Assembly: GCA_031423155.1 (NCBI GenBank)
Contig: JANPEZ010000157.1
Coordinates: 1 to 29,398, forward strand
Length of the DNA: 29,398 bases
From: JANPEZ01 sp031423155
Lineage (GTDB): Bacteria; Actinomycetota; UBA4738; HRBIN12
Reading direction: 5' to 3'
Below, one piece after another: positions 7,674-14,399 of the stretch. Position numbers and translations under genes: made by a program. The notes under the pieces were generated by a model that was not told the origin of the DNA, did no database searches, and was given only the letters and a program-made list of their open reading frames with translations. Each line of letters begins with the position of its first letter. Position 1 is the first letter of the stretch.

Positions 7674-7810
7674 CGCCGACCACGGTATCCGACCCGAACC
7701 TCACGGGAAAAAGTGAAGGGGGGCCTGGAGCGATGGACGGACGCGATCAGCGCCGGAGCGATCCCCATGGCCGAGAGGAGTTCCCCGGTCCTCGCCGCGT
7801 TCGTGAGCAT
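7670..7810 (-). CDS. Possible small ORF (46 aa) coupled to rsmA
   Basis: ATG at 7808-7810 is preceded by GGGGAAGG with an 8-nt spacer, a good ribosome site. The frame runs 46 codons to a TGA that overlaps the rsmA ATG (ATGA). Nearly every codon in its first two thirds ends in G or C, as in real genes of this genome. The product starts MLTNAARTGELLSAMGIAPA and ends in a basic tail (VRVGYRGRR). No family recognised. It could be a leader peptide or translational coupler for rsmA. The frame is also open from an ATG at 7828. The case rests on coupling and codon bias only, and a leaderless rsmA promoter inside it would weaken it. Confidence 0.35.
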   Translation of the reverse strand: MLTNAARTGELLSAMGIAPALIASVHRSRPPFTFSREVRVGYRGRR

Positions 7811-8046
7811 GTCGTGGACCTTCCCCATCACGACTGCTCGGACGGCTATGACCGAGGACTACCCGGCGCCCGAGGCGGAGGACGAGTCCTCGGCGGGTTG
7901 AGCACTCAGCTTGCGCCGGGCCCATCCCGTCCCTTCCATCACCCAGACCCCCACACCTTGGAGAGCTGAGACGGGGCGAACCGTACCAAACCCTCAACCC
8001 TCACTGCAAACTTGAAAGAGAACGGATGTTCGGGCCTGTTCGAGGC
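7811..8046. other. Intergenic region between tatD and the rsmA-side ORF
   Basis: About 236 bp without a convincing gene on either strand. Short ORFs on both strands lack ribosome sites and recognisable content. Many actinobacteria have a resuscitation-promoting-factor gene between tatD and rsmA; no trace of one (no lysozyme-like domain, no signal peptide) is seen here. A riboswitch was looked for and not recognised. Confidence 0.5.
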
Positions 8047-8841
8047 TCAACGGAGGCCCGAAAAGATGGTTCGCGCATTGACGGCGGTCGCATCACGCAC
8101 AGCTTCGAGCGTCTCGCCGCGCATCTTGGCCAGCTCCGCGAGCGTGATCATCACGTTCACCGGCTCGTTGTCGCTGCCGCGGAGCTTCTGAGGCGCCAGG
8201 AACGGTGAATCCGTCTCGACGAGAAGCCGATCGAGCGGCGTGGCGATGGCGGCCTGACGAAGGTGTTCGTTCTTCGGATAGGTCACGTTCCCGGCGAAGC
8301 TCAGGAAGTAGCCGCGCGCAACGCACTCGCGCGCGATCTGTGCGTCGCCGCTGAAGCAGTGGATCACGACGTGTTCGGCAGATCCCTCATCCAGCAGTCG
8401 CAGGACTTCGGGCCAGGCGTCCCGAACATGTACCACCAGTGGCTTGCCGGCCTCCCGCCCCAGATCGATGTGCAGTCTGAAGACGCGCTCTTGATCCTCC
8501 TTGGGCGAGTGCATGCGGAAGAAGTCCAGGCCGGTCTCCCCCACTCCGACACACCGAGGATCGTGCAGCATCTCCTCGATCTCGGCTCCGATCCGATGGT
8601 CGAGGTCCTTGGCCTCGTGAGGGTGAAGGCCGGCCGTGGCGAACACACCCTCGATGGAATCGGCCAATTCCAGGCTGCGGCGGCTGGTTTCGGCGTCCAC
8701 TCCGACGCAGATCAGGCGGCCCACTCCAGCGGCCTTGGCGGTCTCTACCACTGCCTGAGGTTCGCGGTCCAGCATGAACAGGTGGCAGTGGGTGTCGACG
8801 GCACCGGTCTGACCCGGCGGTTCAGGGTTCTGGTCGCTCAT
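8047..8841 (-). CDS. tatD: TatD-family metal-dependent DNase
   Basis: A TIM-barrel hydrolase of 264 residues. TatD proteins are Mg-dependent 3'-5' exonucleases acting on single-stranded DNA/RNA and possibly in repair. Metal ligands are visible in order: VDTHCHLF (about 15-22), VGETGLDFFR (about 99-108), KPLVVHVRDAW (about 133-143), VVIHCFSGD (about 158-166) and LLVETDSPFLAP (about 206-217). It starts at ATG 8839-8841, with TAATGT 9 nt upstream and no ribosome site, suggesting a leaderless message. It sits between metG and rsmA, the common actinobacterial order; a parS-like site lies just upstream. Confidence 0.95.
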   Translation of the reverse strand: MSDQNPEPPGQTGAVDTHCHLFMLDREPQAVVETAKAAGVGRLICVGVDAETSRRSLELADSIEGVFATAGLHPHEAKDLDHRIGAEIEEMLHDPRCVGVGETGLDFFRMHSPKEDQERVFRLHIDLGREAGKPLVVHVRDAWPEVLRLLDEGSAEHVVIHCFSGDAQIARECVARGYFLSFAGNVTYPKNEHLRQAAIATPLDRLLVETDSPFLAPQKLRGSDNEPVNVMITLAELAKMRGETLEAVRDATAVNARTIFSGLR

Positions 8842-8885
8842 GCGCGGCGAACATTACAGAGTCTGAAGGTCGGGTGTATCGGGGG

Positions 8886-8901
8886 AGCTTCACGTGAAAC
8901 A
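8886..8901. promoter_or_regulatory. parS-like ParB-binding site
   Basis: The 16 bases AGCTTCACGTGAAACA match the bacterial parS consensus TGTTTCACGTGAAACA at 14 of 16 positions, with one half-site perfect and both mismatches in the outer bases of the other half. It is intergenic, 45 bp upstream of tatD. parS sites are bound by ParB and seed the origin-proximal segregation complex. Confidence 0.7.
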
Positions 8902-8931
8902 TGGGGGTTGGCGACGTGTCCTGACTGGGGT

Positions 8932-9014
8932 GCTCGGGAGGTCCCTCGTCCTCGCTGCTCGGTCGGCCCCTGCGGGGCCGCCTCGTCGACGCTGTGGCGA
9001 GGGACCTCCCGAGC
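8932..9014 (-). terminator. Large two-tier inverted repeat after metG
   Basis: Perfect 17-bp arms (8932-8948 and 8998-9014) enclose 49 bp that hold a second perfect hairpin, GGCCCC-TGC-GGGGCC (8965-8979). The outer arm begins 1 nt after the metG stop. There is no T-run on either side, so it is not a classic intrinsic terminator, but a stem this stable would stop or protect metG mRNA. It is only 30 bp from the parS-like site. Confidence 0.6.
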
Positions 9015-9015
9015 T

Positions 9016-10560
9016 TTAGTCGGAGTCCAGTCTCGGGAAGAGGCTTTCGGTCTTCGATGTTTTCGTTCCGACTGGCAGTCTTCCCCACTGACTTGCGTCC
9101 GTTAGGCGTTGGTTGGTTAGGGGGTCCTGGATCCCTAGTTGGTTCCAGAGTCTCTGGGCGGCGGTGGGCATTATGGCGCTGGTAGCGATTGCTAGGGCTC
9201 GGAGGGTTTCGGCGCTGGCGTAGAGGACGCTGGCCAGCTCTTCGCGGGCGGCTTCATCCTTGGCTAGTTTCCAGGGGGACTTCTCGACCAGGTAGGCGTT
9301 GGCTCGGGCGACTATGTCCCAGAGGGCTACTAGGGCGGGTTGAAGTTGGACCGCGAGCATGTGCTCGTCGTAGCGGGTGATGGCGTCGCTGATGACCTGG
9401 GGCAGATCGGACTCGGCGCCTTCGAACGTCGCCTCTGGGACGACACCATCGAAGTAGGAACCGAGCATGGCCAGGACCCGGGCGGCAAGGTTGCCGAGCC
9501 CGTTGGCGAGATCGGCGTTGTGGCGCTCGACCATGGATTCGTAGGAGAAGTTGCCGTCCTCGCCGAAGCGCAGTTCGCGCATGAAATAGTAGCGGTAAGA
9601 ATCCACGCCGAACCGATCGATCAGCTCGAAGGGGTGGATGCCGGTGGCGTTGGTCTTGGACATCTTCTTGCCCCCGACGGTCAAGAACCCGTGGGCCCAA
9701 ACCTGCCTCGAAGGCTCGATGCCGGCGGCCATCAGCATGGCCGGCCAGTAGATGGCGTGGAACCGAAGGATGTCCTTGCCTATGGAGTGGATGTCGGCAG
9801 GCCACAGGCGCGCGAACCGGGCGGGGTCCTCCCCGTAGCCGGCCGCGGCGATGTAGTTGGCCAGGGCATCGAACCAGACGTAGCAGACGTGCTCGGGCGC
9901 CCAGGGCAGCGGCACCCCCCAGTCGAAGGAGGTCCGGCTGATCGAGAAATCCTGGAGCCCTCCACGTATCAGGGACAGGACCTCGTTGCGCCGTGTCTCG
10001 GGTTCGACCCGGCTCGGATCCTGCCCGTAGTGCTCCAGGAGCCGGTCCGCGTAGGCCGAGAGCCTGAAGAAGTAGTTCTCCTCGCGGATGGTCTCGACGG
10101 GGCGCTCGTGGATCGGACACAGGCCACCTTCCAGCAGGTCGCCCTCCGTGTAGTAGGCCTCGCAGGGCACGCAGTACAGGCCCTCGTAGGAGCCGAGGTA
10201 GATGTCCTCGCGCCCGTTCTCATAGACGGCGGAGAGGAGCTTGGCGACCACGGCCTCGTGGCGTGGCTCGGTCGTGCGGATGTAGTCGTCGTAGCCGATG
10301 TCCAGGCGCGACCAGACCTCGCGCCACTTCGGCTCCATCGAGTCGACCCAGTCCTTGGGCGACATGCCGTTGGCCTCGGCTGCGCGTTGCAACTTCAAGC
10401 CGTGTTCGTCGGTTCCCGTGAGATGGAAGACCTCCTCGCCGCGCAAGCGGTGATGGCGGGCGATGAAGTCGGTTGCGACCGCGTTGTAGGCGTGCCCGAT
10501 GTGAGGCACGTCGTTGACGTAGTAGATCGGCGAGGTGATGTAGAAGACGTCTGCGCCCAT
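9016..10560 (-). CDS. metG: Methionyl-tRNA synthetase
   Basis: Charges tRNA-Met in the cytoplasm. 514 residues. Class I signatures: the HIGH box in NDVPHIGHAYN (about 16-26), LTGTDEHGLK (about 48-57), a zinc-knuckle pattern CVPC...CPIH (about 128-150), WFDALANYI, and the KMSKS loop as KKMSKTNATG (about 298-307). The C-terminal helical anticodon-binding domain follows; the dimerisation domain found in some MetRS is absent, as usual in actinobacteria. ATG start at 10558-10560 has TAGGAT 9 nt upstream and no ribosome site, so probably leaderless. The last third uses CTA, AGA and ATA codons more than the rest of the gene. Confidence 0.97.
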   Translation of the reverse strand: MGADVFYITSPIYYVNDVPHIGHAYNAVATDFIARHHRLRGEEVFHLTGTDEHGLKLQRAAEANGMSPKDWVDSMEPKWREVWSRLDIGYDDYIRTTEPRHEAVVAKLLSAVYENGREDIYLGSYEGLYCVPCEAYYTEGDLLEGGLCPIHERPVETIREENYFFRLSAYADRLLEHYGQDPSRVEPETRRNEVLSLIRGGLQDFSISRTSFDWGVPLPWAPEHVCYVWFDALANYIAAAGYGEDPARFARLWPADIHSIGKDILRFHAIYWPAMLMAAGIEPSRQVWAHGFLTVGGKKMSKTNATGIHPFELIDRFGVDSYRYYFMRELRFGEDGNFSYESMVERHNADLANGLGNLAARVLAMLGSYFDGVVPEATFEGAESDLPQVISDAITRYDEHMLAVQLQPALVALWDIVARANAYLVEKSPWKLAKDEAAREELASVLYASAETLRALAIATSAIMPTAAQRLWNQLGIQDPLTNQRLTDASQWGRLPVGTKTSKTESLFPRLDSD

Positions 10561-10612
10561 GATCGGGCCATCCTACCGGGACACGTCTTCGGAACGTTGG
10601 CAGGCCGCTCTG

Positions 10613-10631
10613 CTAGTCCGTTATGGACTAG
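10613..10631 (-). terminator. Perfect hairpin at the end of the protease gene
   Basis: CTAGTCC (10613-10619) and GGACTAG (10625-10631) form a perfect 7-bp stem with a 5-nt loop. It includes the TAG stop of the protease gene and lies 52 bp before metG. No T-run follows, so it is a weak terminator candidate; it could instead be an operator. Confidence 0.4.
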
Positions 10632-11458
10632 TCGCAGGAAGGATCGCGTCCGGCCTCAGCGAGACCGGCCAGATCTCCTTCGCCCCAATCCTTCTGACGA
10701 GGAGGGACCTTCTTTCCCGCGTACATCAACTCGTCTAGCTCATCGACGTGGGCCAGCCCCATGATGTGAGCCAGCTCGTGCATGAGGACCACCCCGCGGC
10801 TGAACCTGGTTCCGAATCCCCTGGGGATCGGCTGGCCGGCGTCCAACACGACGAGCCCGCTTACGAAATGGTCCGAATCACTCGCCGACGATCCGTGTTT
10901 GGGCATACCGAACCCGAGGATGTGTTCCGGTGATCGGTCGCCTCCGAGGTCCAGCGCCCCGACGAACTCCCTGTGAGGGAGCCAGGCCACCAGAACGGGA
11001 GGCCACGCGGACCCTTCGGACGGCCCCTCATCGAAGACGTCGAACCGGTGCGATGGGGATTCCCGTGTAAGCCCATCGAATACCCACGGCATCCCAGAGG
11101 CTTCCGTGATCCTGCCGACCGCTTCCTTCGCGTCGGCCAAGGCATGGTTCGGAGCGCCGCGTAGGTTGACCATGAAGTGGATCGAACCGCAGGTCGGCCA
11201 GAGGTAGGGCTCGCCGTTCGAACGGGTGTACAGGAAGCCGAAGCCCGAGGTGCTCGGTGATGCCGAGGGCGACGGGGTTGCCGAGGTCGAAGGCGATCCG
11301 CTCTCGGCGCTATCCGACCCCCCGCCGGCTGCGCCCACGGCGATGGCGACGACCAGAGCCAACGCGGCCGCGAGTGCTATCCCGGTCGCGCTCCGGCCGG
11401 GCGCCGAAGCCGGAGCGGGTGGAGGCGCAGGAAGGGGGGGCGGGTCCAGAAGTTCCAT
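10628..11458 (-). CDS. Membrane-anchored matrixin-like zinc metalloprotease
   Basis: A 276-residue predicted cell-surface protease. Layout: a short Pro-rich cytoplasmic segment (1-22), one transmembrane helix (about 24-44, Ala/Val/Leu-rich), a Ser/Thr/Pro linker (about 48-70) and an outer catalytic domain. The zinc site is HELAHIMGLAH at 227-237, followed 9 residues later by the LMY Met-turn (243-245). That is the spacing of the matrixin/metzincin class, so it should be an active peptidase. Two catalytic-domain cysteines (PTCGSI and the penultimate residue) may pair. ATG 11456-11458 has TAGCAT 9 nt upstream. It is 12 nt downstream of rsmI and precedes metG, an unusual neighbour in this block. 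Substrate unknown; remodelling of the cell surface is only a guess. Confidence 0.85.
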   Translation of the reverse strand: MELLDPPPLPAPPPAPASAPGRSATGIALAAALALVVAIAVGAAGGGSDSAESGSPSTSATPSPSASPSTSGFGFLYTRSNGEPYLWPTCGSIHFMVNLRGAPNHALADAKEAVGRITEASGMPWVFDGLTRESPSHRFDVFDEGPSEGSAWPPVLVAWLPHREFVGALDLGGDRSPEHILGFGMPKHGSSASDSDHFVSGLVVLDAGQPIPRGFGTRFSRGVVLMHELAHIMGLAHVDELDELMYAGKKVPPRQKDWGEGDLAGLAEAGRDPSCD

Positions 11459-11470
11459 CGAGCGCAGATG

Positions 11471-12304
11471 CTACGGCTCGCCCCCGCCGCCGAGAAGTGC
11501 CCGATACAACGCGTTGGCCGAGACGCTGTGTCTCTCGGCCACAGCGTGGGCGGCCTCGCGCTTGCGCATCCCGGATGCGACGAGCTCGCTCACCTCCGGA
11601 AGGAAAGACTCGATGTCATCGACAGGGCGATCAGAGGCACCTTCGATCACGATGACCACCTCGCCCTTAAGGTCGGAATCGGCTATCCGGGCCAAGACCT
11701 CGGATGCCCTGCCTCGCAGAACCTCCTCGTGGAGCTTGGTCAGTTCGCGAGCGATCGCCACCTGACGATCACCCATCTGAACCAAGATGTCGCGCAGCAG
11801 GATCTGGACCCTCAGCGGAGATTCGAAGCAGACGATCGTGCGGGGGTCGCCGGCGAGCGACTCCAGCCGGCGGAGGCGCTCGCCCTCCTTCCTGGGAAGG
11901 AAGCCCTCAAATACGAAGCGGTCGGTGGGCATGCCGGAGATCACCAGAGCCGCAATAGCGGCTGAGGGCCCAGGTATCACGCGGATGTCTATGCCCTCGG
12001 CGGCGGCGGCTCGCACCAGGCGGAAGCCGGGGTCTGATATGCCGGGCATGCCTCCATCGGTGATAACGGCGACGCTCGCCCCTTCCCGCAGAGACTCGAG
12101 CAGCTGCTCGGTTCGCTCGCGTTCGTTCCCCTCGAACATCGAGACCATGCGCGCGCGGATGCCGAAGGCGGAGAGCAGTCTGCCGGCCCGGCGGGTGTCC
12201 TCTGCCGCGACGATGTCGACGACGCCCAGGGTCTCGCGCGCCCGTCCGGTCATGTCGCCGAGATTGCCGATCGGAGTCCCCACGAGATACAGGCACCCGC
12301 TCAT
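11471..12304 (-). CDS. rsmI: 16S rRNA (cytidine1402-2'-O)-methyltransferase
   Basis: Methylates the ribose of C1402 in the 16S decoding centre, using SAM. 277 residues. Tetrapyrrole-methylase fold with the RsmI signatures CLYLVGTPIGNLGDMTGRA (residues 3-21), VAAEDTRRAGRLL, ITDGGMPGISDPGFRLV, and VIPGPSAAIAALVISGMPTD, then FEGFLPRK. ATG at 12302-12304 matches the family start; the frame stays open upstream into the divergent promoter region. The ORF ends in a Gly-rich tail. Divergent from the DUF3052/O-mannosyltransferase genes, a familiar arrangement in actinobacteria. Confidence 0.96.
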   Translation of the reverse strand: MSGCLYLVGTPIGNLGDMTGRARETLGVVDIVAAEDTRRAGRLLSAFGIRARMVSMFEGNERERTEQLLESLREGASVAVITDGGMPGISDPGFRLVRAAAAEGIDIRVIPGPSAAIAALVISGMPTDRFVFEGFLPRKEGERLRRLESLAGDPRTIVCFESPLRVQILLRDILVQMGDRQVAIARELTKLHEEVLRGRASEVLARIADSDLKGEVVIVIEGASDRPVDDIESFLPEVSELVASGMRKREAAHAVAERHSVSANALYRALLGGGGEP

Positions 12305-12391
12305 CCCTCGAGCCTGCCACGTTCGGCGGCAGCCGACCACGCCCTTAGGTCGCAAGCCCGCCGCGCGCGGGTTAGGCCATAGGCTTGTCCG

Positions 12392-12811
12392 GTGACCGCG
12401 GCGCATAAGGACTATTCGGGTACTCCTCTTTGGAAGAAGCTCGGCATACGGGCCGGCGCCCGCGTACTTCTGGCCGGTGCACCGGAAGGTCTGGACCTGG
12501 GCGAGCTACCTGCTGAGGTCGAGTTCGTGTCGCGGGCGAGCGCCGGGATGGACGTCGTCGTGTTGTTCGTAACTAGGGCCGCGGGCCTGACGGACCGATT
12601 CGCCCGACTCGCCGCTCAACTGGAGCCCGATGGGCGGCTCTGGCTCGCCTGGCCGAAGAAGGCCTCGGGCGCTTCGAGCGACATCGACTTCGCGCTCGCA
12701 CAGGGTGTGGGACTGGGCGCCGGGATGGTCGACAACAAGAGCGCGAGCATCACCGAGGTCTACCAGGGCCTGCAGTTCGTCTACCGGGTGAAGGATCGAC
12801 CCGGGCTTTGA
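12392..12811 (+). CDS. DUF3052-like small protein
   Basis: 139 residues, cytoplasmic, no membrane segment. It has a methyltransferase-like mini-fold: LWKKLGIRAGARVLLAGAPEG, a hydrophobic strand MDVVVLFVTRAAGL, LAAQLEPDGRLWLAWPKKAS, and VDNKSASITEVYQGLQFVYR. These patterns match what I know as DUF3052-type proteins, whose function is unknown. The WPKK and VDNK elements are typical. GTG at 12392 has TAGGCT 6 nt upstream and no ribosome site, so it is probably leaderless. It is followed 28 bp later by the O-mannosyltransferase. The family name is from memory and could be wrong. Confidence 0.7.
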   Translation: MTAAHKDYSGTPLWKKLGIRAGARVLLAGAPEGLDLGELPAEVEFVSRASAGMDVVVLFVTRAAGLTDRFARLAAQLEPDGRLWLAWPKKASGASSDIDFALAQGVGLGAGMVDNKSASITEVYQGLQFVYRVKDRPGL

Positions 12812-12839
12812 AACCCGGGGTCGCGGATATCCTCAGTCG

Positions 12840-14321
12840 ATGCTCACCTTCCTGAGGCGGCTGAACCGCCCGCTCTTCGCGATCTTGGCGGTCGCCGCCA
12901 TAGCCGGAGGCCTGAGGTTCGCCCGACTGTCATACCCGGGTGAGCGCGTCTTCGACGAGGCGTACTACCCCAAGGCCGGCTGCATCTTGATCGGAGGAAC
13001 CAACAAGCAGTGCGGCGTGACGAGCTGGCAGGAGAAGACCTGGCGCGAGCAGCAGTGGGACGTGGGCTCGTGGGTTCATCCGCCCCTCGGCAAATGGATG
13101 ATCGGCCTGGGCGAGAAGGCGTTCGGTTTCGGACCCTTCGGCTGGAGGTTCTCCGCCGCTTTAGCCGGAACGCTCTCGTGCATCCTGCTAGCGGCGATCG
13201 CTCAGGTGCTCTGGCGAAAACCGATCTGGACCTTCGTAGCCGGGTTGCTGCTCGCGACCGAGAACCTCAACTTCGTGATGTCCCGGACGGCGATGCTCGA
13301 CATCTTCCTTGCGTTCTGGGTGGTCCTTGGTTTCTTCTTCCTCGCGGTCGACCGGCGCTGGATCGACGCCAGGACCACGCCGGATGAGCCCGACCCCGTG
13401 ACGGGAGCCCCGCCGAGCATCAGGGTCGCATCGCCCCTGTGGAGACCGTGGAGGTTCGCCGCCGGCGTCGCGTTCGGAGGCGCCTTCGCCACGAAGTGGT
13501 CCGGCTTCACCGCACTGTTGACCGCAGCGGCCCTTTCCCTCATGTGGGAGTCGGTGCGGCGACGGCGTGCCGGCCGGCCGATGCTGAGAGCCTTCGGCAG
13601 GGCGGTCGCCCGCGAGGGTCTTGGCCTGGTTCTGGCCTTCTTCATAGTGCCCGCCATCGTCTACGTGCTCGTCTACCTGCCGCACGTGAACCACTTCGAT
13701 TGGAGCATCGCCGAGTTCTGGCATCAGCAGGAGGGCATGTGGAACTACCACCGCGATCTGGAAGCGACTTCGAAGGACGCGGAGACGGGCTTGTACACAC
13801 CGATCCACTCGTACCTGTCGCCCGCGTGGCAGTGGTTCCCGATGTTCCGCTCGGTCCTTTATTACGCCAGGTACGACGGGGACATCCGCGAGGTGATCTA
13901 CGCGATCGGCAACCCGGCGATCTTCTGGCTCGGGATCTTCAACCTCGGCTTCGTGGGATACGCCTGGAGGCGCATGCGCGACTGGAGCGCGGGGTACATC
14001 CTGCTCGGGCTCTTGATCCAGTACCTGCCTTGGCTGGCGGTCAGCCGGCCGCAGTTCTTCTTCTATGCGACGCCCCTGACGCCGTTCATGGTGCTGGCCG
14101 GAACGTACGCCGCCATGAACCTGTCGGAGGCGACCATCGTCCTTCGCGATCCGGCGACCGGAGATCTCTATGAGTCGACCCATCACCCGTACCGGCCGTT
14201 CGCCTGGATATTCGTGATCGGCTCGGTGGCCTTGTTCTCCTGGTTCTACCCGGTCCTTACGGGCATGCCGGTCACCACGTTCTGGTTCAGGGCGAGGATG
14301 TGGGTGAACGGCTGGACGTAG
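12840..14321 (+). CDS. pmt: Protein O-mannosyltransferase (GT39, PMT family)
   Basis: A polytopic membrane enzyme that moves mannose from polyprenyl-phosphate-mannose to Ser/Thr of exported proteins. 493 residues. The catalytic acidic pair is in ERVFDEAYY (D39, E40) in the first outer loop; VHPPLGKWMIG (about 81-91) and MSRTAMLDIFLAFW (about 148-161) are the other PMT hallmarks. About ten hydrophobic segments follow. Two cysteines (GCILIG, QCGVTS) lie in the first loop. ATG at 12840 has TATCCT 6 nt upstream. A CCCGGG stem-loop (about 12799-12821) overlaps the end of the upstream gene. Its neighbourhood with rsmI is typical of actinobacteria. Confidence 0.95.
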   Translation: MLTFLRRLNRPLFAILAVAAIAGGLRFARLSYPGERVFDEAYYPKAGCILIGGTNKQCGVTSWQEKTWREQQWDVGSWVHPPLGKWMIGLGEKAFGFGPFGWRFSAALAGTLSCILLAAIAQVLWRKPIWTFVAGLLLATENLNFVMSRTAMLDIFLAFWVVLGFFFLAVDRRWIDARTTPDEPDPVTGAPPSIRVASPLWRPWRFAAGVAFGGAFATKWSGFTALLTAAALSLMWESVRRRRAGRPMLRAFGRAVAREGLGLVLAFFIVPAIVYVLVYLPHVNHFDWSIAEFWHQQEGMWNYHRDLEATSKDAETGLYTPIHSYLSPAWQWFPMFRSVLYYARYDGDIREVIYAIGNPAIFWLGIFNLGFVGYAWRRMRDWSAGYILLGLLIQYLPWLAVSRPQFFFYATPLTPFMVLAGTYAAMNLSEATIVLRDPATGDLYESTHHPYRPFAWIFVIGSVALFSWFYPVLTGMPVTTFWFRARMWVNGWT

Positions 14322-14328
14322 ATATCAC

Positions 14329-14343
14329 GTGACCGATGGTCAC
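14329..14343. promoter_or_regulatory. Perfect inverted repeat upstream of the CocE-type gene
   Basis: GTGACC (14329-14334) and GGTCAC (14338-14343) flank 3 bp. It lies in the 78-bp gap between the O-mannosyltransferase stop and the hydrolase start, about 45 bp before the -10-like TAGTCT (14388-14393). It fits an operator for a dimeric regulator, or a weak terminator for the upstream gene. Confidence 0.4.
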
Positions 14344-14399
14344 ATATATCCCCCAACAAGCGTGCTGTGTACGGGCGGGGCCGGGGCTAGTCTTCCTCG

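Noticed and set aside
7811..8046. Resuscitation-promoting-factor remnant or riboswitch between tatD and rsmA
   Set aside because: No lysozyme-like domain, signal peptide or known riboswitch core could be seen.
14325..14332. Second parS candidate (TCACGTGA core)
   Set aside because: The flanks needed for parS (GTT and AAC) are absent; the core alone is expected by chance.
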